This document shows, piece by piece, positions 22,046 through 32,980 of a DNA stretch of 64,000 nt. How positions within the stretch are numbered: the stretch's first letter is position 1; each line of letters opens with the position of its first letter. The translations under genes were made by a program, and so were the position numbers. The stretch lies in NCBI GenBank assembly GCA_036346395.1, contig CM070598.1, forward strand, positions 7,981,517 through 8,045,516, given 5' to 3'. The notes under the pieces were generated by a model that was given only the letters and a program-made list of their open reading frames with translations, did not search any database and was not told the DNA's origin. This DNA comes from Hsuehochloa calcarea (taxonomy: Eukaryota; Streptophyta; Magnoliopsida; Poales; Poaceae).

Positions 22046-24385
22046 GGCCTTCAGGTGACGTCGTGAATCATACGAAGAGGATCATCCGAAGATCATGTTG
22101 ACCGTATGTTGAGATTCCTAGTACTTGATCTCGTCGTCACCATCCTTGTCCTTCTTGAAACTTGCTTCTCCGAGTTCTTGTATCGAGGGGAATGTGCCTT
22201 TACCTGCATAGTAATCGTCCAGTTTTTTTTACCAGACTCGACAGGTGCGCAAGTCATGCCATGCTTGCTGGTGAAGTGGACACCACTTCTTGTTCTTTTT
22301 ATATCCATCGGTCGAAATTTTTGCTTTGCCTCGACTGGTATAATCTTTCTTACCCTTGGTAAACTTGTCAGGAACCGCAAGGACTTCTTTATCATCGGGT
22401 TTGCGATATTCTTCTTCTTGAGAGTCTTCTTGTGTCTCTTTTCTGACTTTTCCAAACCAGCTCGAGGGGTGTTATCCTTCCGATCAATGGCCTCGCTCCA
22501 TTCAACCGCTTCGTTAGCGGCTGCGTATTTGTCGGCCATGTCGAAAAGCTTGACAATCGTCCGTGGAGGGTTCATAGCGATGTCCTCCGTAAACCGTCGA
22601 TTCCTTAGACCTGCCTTGTAAGCTTGAATAAAAGAAGATTATGCGACCTCTCGAATTGAATTATGAACCTGACTGAACTTTTTGATGTATTGACGAAGAG
22701 TCTCATTAGGTTCTTACCGGATTCGATGAAGGTCATCCTCCTTTCCAGGGCGGTCGTACGTACCCTGAAAATTTACAATCAGGAGGTCGCAAAGTTGCTC
22801 CCAAGTATAGATTGATCCGACCGGTTGGTTGAGCAACCATGACTGGGCAGACCCTTCAAGTACCATAGGTAGTTAATTTGCCATCACATTTTCATCACCA
22901 GCAGTAGCTCTGATGGCGGTAGTATAGATTTGGAGAAATTCTAACGGGTTCTGGGTCCTATTGAACTTGTCCATGTTGGCTGGTTGGAACCTGTTGGGCC
23001 AACACACAGCTTGGAGCCCTGCAGAGAAAGCTCGACAACCTGTGATTGATTCATGGCGCCTTCTTTGGAAGGGTGCCGGATTGTAATCGGTCGGAGACTG
23101 GTTTCTCAAATTAGAATACCGGGGCTCTAGTGTTCCGATTCGGTCGTGGACGTTAGGATGACGCCTTCGACCACCTGCTTGGCCTAGACAATGTCGGAGA
23201 TCATTAGGGCCAAGCGATTGATCCTCTCGAGGAGGAGGAGTGGCTGTTTGAAATAGCCTTCTTCCCTCGTGACTCCTTGGTTAGAATCGTCGAGGAGGTC
23301 TTGGTATCGACTGATCCCCAACTCAACCATGCTGCCCCCTACTGAGGGAGGAACGTTGGGATGAAGTCATAGTTTGACTTTGTGAACTCCTTTGTTCCCG
23401 GTACGCTGCATGGTTTGCTAGAGTATCTTTGATACCTGATCTACAAGTTGGACAAAACCTGGAGCATCTGCTAGAGCAGGGTTAGTGTTATTTAAAATAC
23501 TTTGAACACGCTGCAGGTTCTGTACCATCACTGAAGGTCTTGGAGGATTCATAGTAGTTGTAGGCGTTCTTAGATTTGAACCTTTCGCCGACCTTTTGTT
23601 TGGTCGTCCGACCCATTAATCTAGGCGGGGCAGAACCAGGTGAATTAACTGATAGACGTCTATCAGTTCTGTTACCTCTGGCATTTTGATTGCCCGTGCC
23701 ATTTTCATCAATATGTGGTGGCGAGGTAGTGTATGCAGGACCTTATACGACATTTTGATCCATATTTTCGATCGCATTGACCTCGTGCTTCCAAAGCAAT
23801 CTTCCGAAGAGCTTCCACTGTAATCAGTGGAGAGCCCTCCAGTGCCTCTACCAGAAGTTTCCACGATGGAGACCGGTCGGAAATTAGCACCTCTTGAGGC
23901 CTTTAGGGCGGACTCAACCTGATCCGACGAATAGCCGATAGTATGCTGAGTCTTATCATCCTCACTTGGCCTATAGCCAGTGGGGGTTTCATCGACACCG
24001 TTACCAGATGTCGGTTGGCTCTTGGAATTTCCAGAAGCTATTGGTGAATATCTGTCAACCATGATCGAATCGAGAATATACTGATTCTCGGATTGCGGGG
24101 TGAAGTTTTGTCACCTTTTTCGCCGGTCGAAAGGACCGAGCTTGGAGAGATATTTGGACATTCCGAACTGGTCGAAATGACATGTCCCTCGGGAAGCACC
24201 ACTTGTTGTGGTGGTGCATCTTTATCCATCCGTTCGATTTCGCTGATGTCTGCGACATGCGAATCTGCGAAGGAGGATGATGATGACATACCGTTCTCAT
24301 CCATGACACAAATGCATTTCTCCATGTCGAGGTTGGAGTAGTCGTCCAAGTCGAACCAGTTTTCCTCATCCCTACTCCCTGCCAT
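22046..24385 (-). pseudogene. Element A gag
   Basis: The start at 24385 (MAGSRDEENWFDLDD) is chosen because elements C and E begin gag with the same ENRF/ENWFDL block at a similar distance from the primer site. A long acidic, serine-rich N-terminal region follows, then the retrotransposon gag core near 23109-22870 (ITGCRAFSAGLQA, PANMDKF, LEFLQIYTTAI). Near 22290-22220 there is a degenerate zinc knuckle with HxxxxxxxxC spacing. Multiple stops and frame changes (24060, 23616, 23100, 22570). Confidence 0.78.
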
Positions 24386-24460
24386 AGTCGCATGAGCGAT
24401 TATGAGGAACATGTGAGGATTTGATGAGCGAAGAATTTCTTCAGAAATTTGCAACTTCTT

Positions 24461-24479
24461 CCTCACAGACGGCGCCAGC
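24461..24479 (-). other. Primer binding site of element A
   Basis: Immediately inside the 5' LTR the minus strand reads GCTGGCGCCGTCTGTGAGG. Elements C and E have the same TGRYGCCGTCYGTG core at the same place. The tRNA was not identified. Confidence 0.65.
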
Positions 24480-25176
24480 TGTCGATGATCAAATCGTCGA
24501 TCTTATGAAAAAATATAAAAATATAGGAAAATGATGTGTATCTTCTAGAAGAGAATGGAGTCGCTATTTATTACTATGAACTGGTTGTTTAGAAGAAATG
24601 CCTAGGATTAGGCAAATGACTAATCCTAGTTACACTGAGTATGATGTTGGCTATGCTACTAAAATAGACCAAAAGTATGAATCTAATGCTAATAGCCTCA
24701 TGTCTTTCTCTTCGTCCCCCTTGATCCTTCCATGCTCCATCTTTAAATAGCTTATGAAGAGGTGGCATTTGTTTCTGGAGAAGATGCATGTGCGAAGAGT
24801 TGCGTCTGGTTGGAGGAAGGTGACAGTTGATTAAAGTATCAACTGCTGTGAGGTTAAATGTCAGTGAAACATTCAACCATTAGTCAGTGTCTTAGGATTA
24901 TGTAACATCGTGTGGTATGGGGTATACAACACGTGTTCCATTTATCACACGATAAACGATATACCTGGATTTGGATCAAGATACTAATTCATAGTTTTAC
25001 AAGTAGTTAACTGGTCGGGGACTAGGTACAGGACCTTGTTCGACCATGATATTTATTATGTAACCTCTGGAATCCTTACGATCAGTGAGGTCGTTAGCCT
25101 TAGGGGTTACGACCACGAAGATGTATGGTCTCTCTTTATGTATTAAAGTAATACATAGGGGTTTTAATCTTCGTTA
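24480..25176 (-). repeat. 5' LTR of element A (697 bp)
   Basis: The last 456 bp match 1-456. Inner end CATCGACA next to the primer site. Outer end TAACGAAG, where the partner has TGACGAGG, so the terminal G has mutated. Confidence 0.88.
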
Positions 25177-26050
25177 GGCACCCTTCACCCCCGCCTCCTT
25201 CGACATCTCCCTCGGCACCACCTTCCATATGTCTATTGCACTCCAGGAGTCGTCGAAGCTACGATCACTCAGCCTCGACGCGCCTCGTGCCAGTGGTATG
25301 TCAGCTGGGATTTGTTGTTGTCGATGTTATCCACGCACTCCTTTTCTTAGTTCTTGCGATGCTGCGAGGGCAACACTTTGTGTTCCGATGGACTCTTTAT
25401 GCGGCGACGGTGTTCCACCCCCGACAGCGACCTTGACTCACCGCAGCGCTGGGACAACTGGTTGGGCTCATTGTCACACGACATTCAGTCGCACGTGCAT
25501 GAGCGTGACCAGTGGTTCAACCAGACATACTAGGGGTACACCGTGTAGTATTACAACGTAGACTGGCTAGGAGGATCCTCGGCAATACAACAATGTACTC
25601 TGGTATGCTTTAAAGTTGTTACATCAATTTTTCTGTTGCACAAAACTAAGAACTAACTCACCCAGTACCCTTCCCGCAGGATGTGCACCACTGGGTCGAC
25701 GATATGCTTGGGCCTCAAAAGCTTCCCATTGAGATCACCATAGCGACGCCTCCCACGCAGCAACCCTACTACGGCTTCCGAGAGGTACGCTGCTCCCCTA
25801 ACAGGCTCACGTTCCCTAAGGACTAGCTACGCCGTCGGGGCAAGCGGCGGATGCACCATAAGTTAATAGTGTGCAGGCTAACCTGTCTTTTGTAAACTGC
25901 TATATGTGCCTGCTATATGTAATATGTGAACTGCTATATGTAGTCTTCTCCCAGAATACTTGAAAATCATTGGCTAAGATTATTGTCAACATAGATTCCA
26001 CTCAATTAAATTGCAGATAATAGTACTGCTACATTGCACTTACTCATGCT
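25177..26050 (+). other. Unidentified coding-like remnant
   Basis: A GC-rich plus-strand stretch (25200-25850) reads in pieces such as WDNWLGSLSHDIQSHVHERD and QDVHHWVDDMLGPQKLPIEI with stops between them (for example 25529-25531). The bias toward open frames suggests an old gene or element exon. I do not recognise the family. The remaining 200 bp show nothing. Confidence 0.35.
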
Positions 26051-26061
26051 AGAGGCATGAA

Positions 26062-26620
26062 TTACAAACTATTTACTTTGAATTTAGGAGAACATACAAA
26101 AGACATAAACAAAGCAAAATATTGCATATCAGTTTCACATTGTTTACACTGCTCTTCAATTCTTGCATATTTCTTTCTTACTTCTTGCACATTGTTCTTC
26201 AATTCTTTCACATTGCCATCAGCAGCACCCATTGCTTCCAGGTGAGTACTCAACTTCTGCATATTCTTTTGTAACTTCTCTATCTCCATGTCTTGCTACA
26301 TTACTGTCTCCTTCCCGTATGCCTCGAGCAAATCTTCCCATAAATAAAACCACATCCCCCAGAGTGACAGAACCAACACAAAAAATCTGGTATCAAAGTA
26401 AAAAAAATGCAAAAAATATGAAGCAAATAGGAAGAGTTTTATGTGTTCAACAATTGACTTACCTTCCGTTAGCACACCTAAAAAACTCACGGTTCAGATT
26501 CTTCACAGTATTGGACTTGTACCTCATTGTTTTGCTACCACAATCGCAGCGAAACATAGACTTCTTTGGCTGTTGGGAGTTACTTATGCTACATTAGTTC
26601 ATGGTTCCACTTTGAGCCAT
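26062..26620 (-). pseudogene. GRF-type zinc finger plus coiled-coil gene remnant
   Basis: From an ATG at 26620 the minus strand reads MAQSGTMN, a TAA, then MFRCDCGSKTMRYKSNTVKN and NREFFRC. The C.C, later C and aromatic spacing looks like a GRF zinc finger. GTAAGT at about 26461 would be an intron donor. A second block (FYLWEDLLEAYGKE) and a lysine- and glutamate-rich coiled coil (26289-26062) follow. This finger, WEDLL, coil layout is common in small grass genes of unknown function, many repeated. Two in-frame stops make it a pseudogene. TATAAAT lies about 40 bp upstream of the ATG. Confidence 0.5.
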
Positions 26621-26832
26621 TGCGTCTCCCTCTCTCCCTCATCCATTTGGCTCAGGATTTATAGCCATGCTCAACATTTGTGGCGCCAGAAATCCCCTCA
26701 AAAAACTGTCCTAGGTGCCAACTGCACACATGACACAATGGTAATTGTGAAAACAGTCAGCATTCCAGTGGCATTTTCAGAATTGTTCAGAGGGTGCAAA
26801 TGGTCATTTTTCTAGGTCAAACGGCTTGACTG

Positions 26833-26925
26833 GACCCGACAAGGCAGCTTTGCGCAGCGACGTGACCCGATGAGTTAGCTTTGCATAACGATGTGACCCG
26901 ACGAAGCAGCTTTGCATAGCGACGT
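26833..26925. repeat. 31-bp tandem repeat, three copies
   Basis: Three adjacent units starting GACCCGAC/GACCCGAT, each with GCTTTGC..A.CGA.GT, differing by about 3-8 bases. A partial fourth start (GACTGACG) follows. Confidence 0.85.
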
Positions 26926-27773
26926 GACTGACGATTCCTCCTCATGGTCGCTGCCTCACAGATGCGAATTTCCTTCAACCGAATTAAAATTGAGCCGCGT
27001 AAGTAGGGCCAGCTCGACATATAATTACTACCCCTCCCACGACTGGGTTGATTGCCTAGGAAAAAATACAATAATTTATTTATTGTGAACTAAAAGAAAA
27101 TCAATACGAATTTTGCTAATCAAAATGCTTAAACTATTGAGGAAAGGTGAGCAGCCCTGCACATACATCAATATAGTCCTCTTACTTCTACACTTAACAA
27201 AACCAACTAGTATGAGCACTCGACATGTATGCTAATTAAATCGACACTAATTAATTAGCAATGCTAATTGTATGGCACAGTAGAGAGCCGCACATTGGGC
27301 GTGCGGACGTGGCGTGCCCGCACGGTTGCCATACGGACCTGGCGACATGGCGCTACGCCTGTGCATTCGAGAGCGTCCAATCATCGACGGACCTAGCTCG
27401 TCCGGTCACGGACTAGGGCAATGCTGCACAACGCCGCGCGTCCGATCGTCTCTGAGACGGACGCGATATTTAGCAACGATGGCATTTTTACCATTGCACC
27501 TCGGAATAGGGCCAAATACGCAAAAAATACTCCTTTTGCTGCGTGCCGCCGCCTCCTTAACGGACCCAAACGGTATCCCAAATCACTTTGCTCCATATCT
27601 TTACGGCTCTACGGTGCCAACCCGCGGGATCCCGCGTCCGCCGAGCCTAACTAACTGACAGGCCAGAAAGCCTCAAAACACTGCCAAAACGACCGAAATC
27701 CGCCCATCAAGCATCTTCCGTCCACCGCGCCCCGCAGGCCGGCACCAACCACGCATGACGTACGTGCGTGCCC

Positions 27774-27807
<34 letters not shown>

Positions 27808-28441
27808 ACTCGCCACTTACCAACGGCGGCACGCGGCACCACATGCCTAGTCGCCTACGCGAGGTTGGGTTAAGCCGAGCGCGCCCGCACGAGCACGACC
27901 CACCGCGCCGGCGCGCGCGTGCCCCTATTAGCCTGCCCGGCTCGACCACCGCCGATTTGCACGGGGGAGCTAGCTCCGATCGAGCACCTCTCGACTCTGC
28001 AAGCAAATGAAATGAACCGGAACGACGTGTAGTCTTGCAAATTCGGATCTCACATGCACTGCACTCCTCGCAGTGAACTACAGCCCAGACAGAACACAAC
28101 ATTATGGCGCGTGTCCTCGTCCTAACATTATGTTTCTCGTGGCCACATTTCTGTTGAATCTTGAGTAGCTGAACGACACGCTGGAGCAATCAACGAATCC
28201 CGGTGCTTCCTCCCATCCCAGGCAAGCAAAGCATAGGATCATGTACAACTGTTGTACGGCACGCATGTGCCCCATGATACAAGGCCACCCCCACAGGAGT
28301 ACACCGCCCTTGTCGCAACAGCTCCAAATTCAATCGCCCCCTCTCAAGCTGGGTCTCTACTTCTGACATGTTATTTATGAACACCGGTAACAAGTTGCAG
28401 AATGGACAAAGTGGACCTGATGAATTAGCTGCCTTGCTGGG
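26926..28441. other. Gene-poor stretch with GC-rich block
   Basis: 26930-27290 is AT-rich with nothing recognised. 27290-28010 is GC-rich with many CG dinucleotides, like a grass gene promoter or first exon, but the ORFs found there have no domain and overlap on both strands. 28010-28441 shows nothing clear. Confidence 0.35.
27775..27802. repeat. CCCGAG hexanucleotide repeat
   Basis: Four perfect CCCGAG units plus a partial one, inside the GC-rich block. Confidence 0.9.
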
Positions 28442-28513
28442 GATGGGATAATTGGACAAGCGTGTATCATGAGTAGAGATGGGATAATTGGACAAGCGTG
28501 TATCATGAGTAGA
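28442..28513. repeat. 36-bp perfect tandem duplication
   Basis: GATGGGATAATTGGACAAGC and the following 16 bases occur twice in a row without mismatch, so the duplication is recent relative to its surroundings. Confidence 0.93.
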
Positions 28514-28711
28514 GCACGCATAGCTAAAAGTTCTCTCTGGATATATTTGGGCTTGGTCACTTTTACAGAGGATGAAAAGGGAATTCATCGTGGGTGTCAC
28601 TGCTGCAGCGTAGTGGTGACTTGGCCTGGGAAATATCATTTTCATCGGATGGAACGGAGGATACCAGTCGGTCTTCGATCTTGATTTTTTTCCTTCCATT
28701 CTGTAGTTCTA

Positions 28712-31270
28712 GAATTTTTTTTATTTTTTAATAATATTTTAAAGTTAACATCTCGCTAACTTTATTTTCAATTCTGACCTTTTTGATCACGCTATGACGC
28801 ACGACATGACCAAACATTCTACACAAGCTCTTGTCCGCACGTCGTGCCATTGTGGAGTGTTTGCGTGGCCGTTGTCACGCCAATATGCGTGACGTGACAG
28901 TGGTGACTTAGTTGCCACCGACCCACTCAGTTCTTCATTTTCTCCCAAATTCCTCTCTTCCTCCCCGTGCGTCCTCTCTCCTCCCCGCCTCAACCTTCCC
29001 AAATCCGGCGATTTGGAGCCGATTCGACGCCTATAAACCCGTGGAGATCATCCCACAAGGTAATCTTACCAATTCCATCTATTTATTTCAGTTTAAATCG
29101 GTTTGATTTGTGGATCTAGGGTTTATGCCGAATTGGATGTTTTAGTGAATTGGTTTGAATGTTTGCACGTCGGAGTGAATTGGATTGCATTAGTATGCAA
29201 TGGTAGTTGAATGTGTGCATGCACTGTGGATTTAGTTGAAATGCAATTCTCAGTGGTCTAAGTTCAGGAGATTGTAGATGAATGTAGATGGATGACATGT
29301 TGACCATATGATCGCCCCCACACAACAAGCATACTAACATACATATTTTACATGCTCGTGTTCAAACTGCAATGATGGCACACATATTGGCTATTTTCAC
29401 AAGAACAAGATAGGGAGTTCCATGCATATTTTGTAATTGCTTCTAACTTGAACTAGGGTTGGACATTCTAGCATTTAGTAGGGCCCAATAATTGTTAGAA
29501 TTCCAATACAAGAGTATTGAAAAACATAAGGGAAGACAATCCTAAAACTTTGATGAACACTATGGCAGATGGCACTATTAGAAACTAGCAATAAGTCATT
29601 TTGCCTTCTGAGTGGCGTTATGTTAGAACCAGAAATAAAATTTTCAATGCCTGGCCAGTAGTAACTGGAAAATCCGAAAAAAACTTGAATTCAATTTTGA
29701 AAATCTAGAGGGATATGTTCTTCTTTACCAAAGGCATAATCTAAGCCGTCGACGTTGTGATGGGGTTTAGTGCTATCTTTCTACCAGAATCCTAAAAAAA
29801 AATTTGGGAGGAAAATTTTCCTTGTTTAGAATGTTTGGAGCAACAATTGTCAGTTGTCCTCTTTGTTAATAAAGAGGGTAAAGTCTCGCTAGTCTCCACT
29901 ACAGATCAACAAGATCTCCCAATTTTCTTTGGTAGAGATATTTTGTATGTTATAAATCGACGGCTCGGAGATGTACGATAAGACGTTCATCCAGCAGAAG
30001 TACATGTTGAACTATGCGATGCAAGCCGAGACCTTCAAGTGTTGGACACCTTATGTGCCCAACCCAACTGAAAAGGCATCAGAGGAGCCCAAGAAAGCAT
30101 ATGAGTACGACGGAGCCAAGCGGGCGGCAGACAAGGGGAAGGCTACTGCAAGTGAGACCGTCGGTCGTACTAGCGCTCCCCGTCGCCCGAGTGCACTCCG
30201 GATAGAAGATGTTAGTTATGTTTAATATGCATCATAATTATTAATTTGGCTCGACGTTGTGTTATCCTAACATCATTCAAGCGTCTAACCCGTCTCGCAG
30301 GACATGGCTGACTTTGAGACTGGTCGCCGCTGCCATGGGCAGCAAGGAGACAAGCGAAAGGAAGCGATGGGCTACCAAAACTAATGATCTTTGTTCCAAT
30401 CGAATTTATTTCCATTCTAAAAAGGCGCATATGTATCATAGGTGTATTTCAGTTTGTTGTATCGTGCATGATGGCATTCATTATGTATGTAACCAAACCC
30501 TGTGTACCGTGTAATTTGCAACTTGATTATAAAGTCTATTTCATTTCACAACTGTGTTGTAAAGTCGACTTCAAATCTCATTCTATTTTTGCATTCAATT
30601 CTTAGCGGAACAAGGCAAGGAACAACATAAAAATAAAGGTCCAAAATACGTGTTCTAGAAGTAGGCACTAAATGGTCTTCAACCCTTAAGTGACGATAAG
30701 CACCACCTATCATTGCAATATGATGGGATGGGCCTACCTATTCATCCATCTGCTTATTCAAACAAAGAACATCACAAGTTCAAAAAAAGATCTACTGCCT
30801 AGGATTGTGCATTCAGTTAGTACCATTCAATTCTTGCTATCTCAAATCAGGTTTAAATTTTTTGGAACAAATGTCCGTGCAAAATCAAATACTAAGAACG
30901 ATGTACGTGGCCACATAAAATAGAGAACTTGTGCATTAAAATTTCATCTTTCCTACTAAATGGTCCACATATCTTATGCAATAATAATAAGATTTCTTTA
31001 TTTGGGAACACCTTCAAAAATAGCTAACACTGTCACACCAACTCGCGTGAGTGTGGGCGTGACAACAGCCACGCAAGCCCTCCACGTTGGCACGGCACAC
31101 GGACGAGAGCTTACGTGGCAAGTTTGGCCACGCCGAGAACAGTGGTGTGACAACATGTTTTGGCCACACCAGTGCGTCATGGCGTAACCAAAGGGGTCAT
31201 AATTGAAAATAAAGTTAGCGATGGGTTAACTTTAAAATATTATTAAAAGAAGCATTAAATATAAAAAATC
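28712..31270 (+). mobile_element. Mutator-like element with long TIRs (2559 bp), Pack-MULE candidate
   Basis: The left 200 bp and the inverse of the right 255 bp align: both contain AATATTTTAAAGTTAAC, CGCTAACTTTATTTTCAATT, then a GC-richer part with GTTGTCACGCC. The flanks carry 9-bp copies GTAGTTCTA (28703-28711) and GTTGTTCTA (31271-31279), one mismatch. Long TIRs with a 9-bp duplication mark a MULE. No MURA transposase is visible. The interior has a leader-like GC segment (28910-29060) followed by GTAATC, and a small spliced ORF (29971-30384). Confidence 0.78.
29971..30384 (+). CDS. Small spliced ORF inside the MULE, unknown function
   Basis: Exon 1 29971-30210 starts MYDKTFIQQKYMLNY and ends RIED. 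A GTTAGT donor at 30211 and a GCAG acceptor ending at 30300 keep the frame into exon 2, 30301-30384 (MADFETGRR to MGYQN and TAA). The predicted 107-residue protein is hydrophilic, rich in Lys, Glu and Ala, with no domain I recognise. TAA lies 18 bp before the ATG, so an upstream exon would have to join near 29965 if the start is elsewhere. Its position between MULE TIRs suggests a captured gene piece. Coding status is uncertain. Confidence 0.33.
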
Positions 31271-31399
31271 GTTGTTCTATAGTCTCTATGTGTTCATCTC
31301 CGTGCCAGATAAGCTTGTATTTCCAGGTGTTGCAATCTTTGGGGTATTTGCTTGGGCATTTTAGTCATCTATTTTACTTTAGGTGGCGGGATGAGGATG

Positions 31400-31670
31400 A
31401 AACTATTTAATTGATGAAAGCTATGTTATAGCAACAAGTTTCATGGTGTTTCAAGAAATTTCATAACAACATTTTAAAACTTTCAGGTTTTAATGAGTTT
31501 CATGTGTTTCTAGAAGTTTCCAGAAGATCTCAAGAAAGTTTCAAACCAAGTTTCAATGAGTTTCGGATTTTGGAACTCAAGTTTCGACAAGTTCTAGCTG
31601 GAGAGTTTCAAGAAGTTTTAATAGGTTTCAACCAAAGTTTCGAGAAAGTTTTGACGAGTTTCAGCCTTCT
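31400..31670. repeat. Degenerate GTTTCAAGAA-type low-complexity repeat
   Basis: About 20 irregularly spaced AGTTTC or GTTTCAA words, on average about every 14 bp. The stretch ends just before the copia LTR at 31682. Confidence 0.6.
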
Positions 31671-31681
31671 CACCTAACTGT

Positions 31682-31840
31682 TGTTAGAAAAATAGGAGGC
31701 TAATTTTGCTATTCACAACTATACAACTTATTCATTAATTGAGAGGGTATATATAGACATTGTTACATGGGCCTCATGAGCTGCACGGGCCATATGGGCC
31801 GAGAGGAGAGAGAGATATATAATGTACAATACTCTTAACG
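31682..31840 (-). repeat. 3' LTR of copia element B
   Basis: Matches 46827-46949 over about 92 bp with about 7 mismatches, then has about 36 extra bases (CTCATGAGCTGCACGGGCC and more) missing from the right copy. In element orientation the first base is C instead of T. Confidence 0.85.
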
Positions 31841-31985
31841 ACCCTCTTCAAACGCAAGGTGGATCAGGAGGATCTGATGCATTGAGTTTGAGTAGATGAA
31901 ACCCATGCTGTTCTCGAGTCTGATCTTTAGTGAAAAAATATGCAACTTGAACCTCCGAGGGAACATACTTGAGGGTGATGGTCGA

Positions 31986-32980
31986 CTACTGACAATGAGT
32001 TCGTGTGAAGGATGCATCAACACCAATATGCTTTGTCAACTCATGCTTGACTGGATCACTAACAATCTGAATGACACTTGTATTGTCACAAAAGAGAGGT
32101 GTATGATTGTCACAATTGATACCGAGATCAATCAAGAGCCATCGAAGCCAAATGATCTCTGAGGTGGTAGTGGTAAGAGCTCGAAGCTCAGCCTCTGCAC
32201 TAGAGCGTGACACCGCAGTCTGATTTTTGGACTTCTAGGAAATGAGCGAAGTACCAAGAGAAATACAGTAGCCAGTGATAGATCAGCGATCATTTGGATC
32301 ACTCACCCAAGTGGAGTTAGAGTATAAGTGTGAAGCTGGAGCTTACTCGAACTATCATAGAATAGACGTTTAGATGCAGTTCCCCTCAAGTATCTTAGCA
32401 TACGAAGAACATGACCATAGTGGACTGAGGTGGGAGCACAGACAAACTGGCTGAGCACATGAACAACATGAGCAATTTATGGCCTGGTGCTAGTGAGATA
32501 AACAAGGCTCTCAACGAGCTGACGATAACAAGAAGGATTTATTAGTGGCACACTGTTTGTAGATCGAAGCTGTAGGTGGAGCTCCATGGGTGTGGCAGCA
32601 TTGCGTGTATCAGTCATTCCAGAGTGAGTAAGCAGATCCTGAACATAGATATGCTGAGAGAGATAGTAGACATCACTATTAGAATGAACCTCGATCCACA
32701 AAAAATATCTTAGTGGTCCAAAATCAGACATCATAAACTGTTCACTCAATTTCCTCTTCACAAAAGCCATATAATCCATGTCATCCCCTGTGATCAACAT
32801 ATCATCTAGATATAACAGAAGCAAAGAACGACCCGTTGATAAGTGTGAATAAATAATGCAGGGTCAAGCTCGCTTGAAGTGAAACCAGCAGCTCGAACCA
32901 CAGAACTGAAACGCTCAAACCAAGCACGAAGAGCCTGCTTGAGACCATATAGAGCATGTCTAAGACGATAAACATAGCCT
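31986..32980 (-). pseudogene. Copia element B RT (C-terminal) and RNase H
   Basis: VYRLRHALYGLKQALRAWFERF and LLLYLDDMLITGDD (the copia YxDD block, here YLDD), then SDFGPLRYFLWIEV, LTHSGMTD and YRQLVESLVYLTSTRP are Ty1/copia RT blocks. SRSSAEAELRAL, WLRWLLIDLGI, PLFCDNTSVIQI and HIGVDASF are the copia RNase H. The N-terminal half of RT is missing: at about 32980 the sequence switches to a gypsy RT start. Frame breaks lie near 32815 and 32230-32480. Confidence 0.88.

Larger units (their letters stand above)
1..25176 (-). mobile_element. Element A: Tat-lineage Ty3/gypsy retrotransposon with nested insertions
   Basis: Direct repeats at 1-456 and 24721-25176 are the same length and about 90% identical, so they are the two LTRs. 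The left one lacks about 240 bp that lie outside the window. Between them the minus strand carries gag, protease, RT with YVDDL, RNase H and integrase in Ty3/gypsy order, plus a plus-strand extra gene next to the 3' LTR. That layout is known from Tat-lineage elements such as RIRE2 and Grande. Four younger insertions interrupt it: 4251-6010, 6851-18386 (with a CACTA inside) and 20673-21196. Without them and their duplicated targets the element is about 11.6 kb, normal for this group. The outer target duplication cannot be checked because the left end is missing. Confidence 0.88.

Noticed and set aside
27640..28190. ORFs around the CCCGAG repeat as a host gene
   Set aside because: Open frames exist on both strands because of GC bias. 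No domain, start context or splice pattern supports a gene.
28190..28699. 169-codon minus-strand ORF as a gene
   Set aside because: It runs through a recent 36-bp (frame-neutral) duplication and has no domain. Length alone is not convincing.
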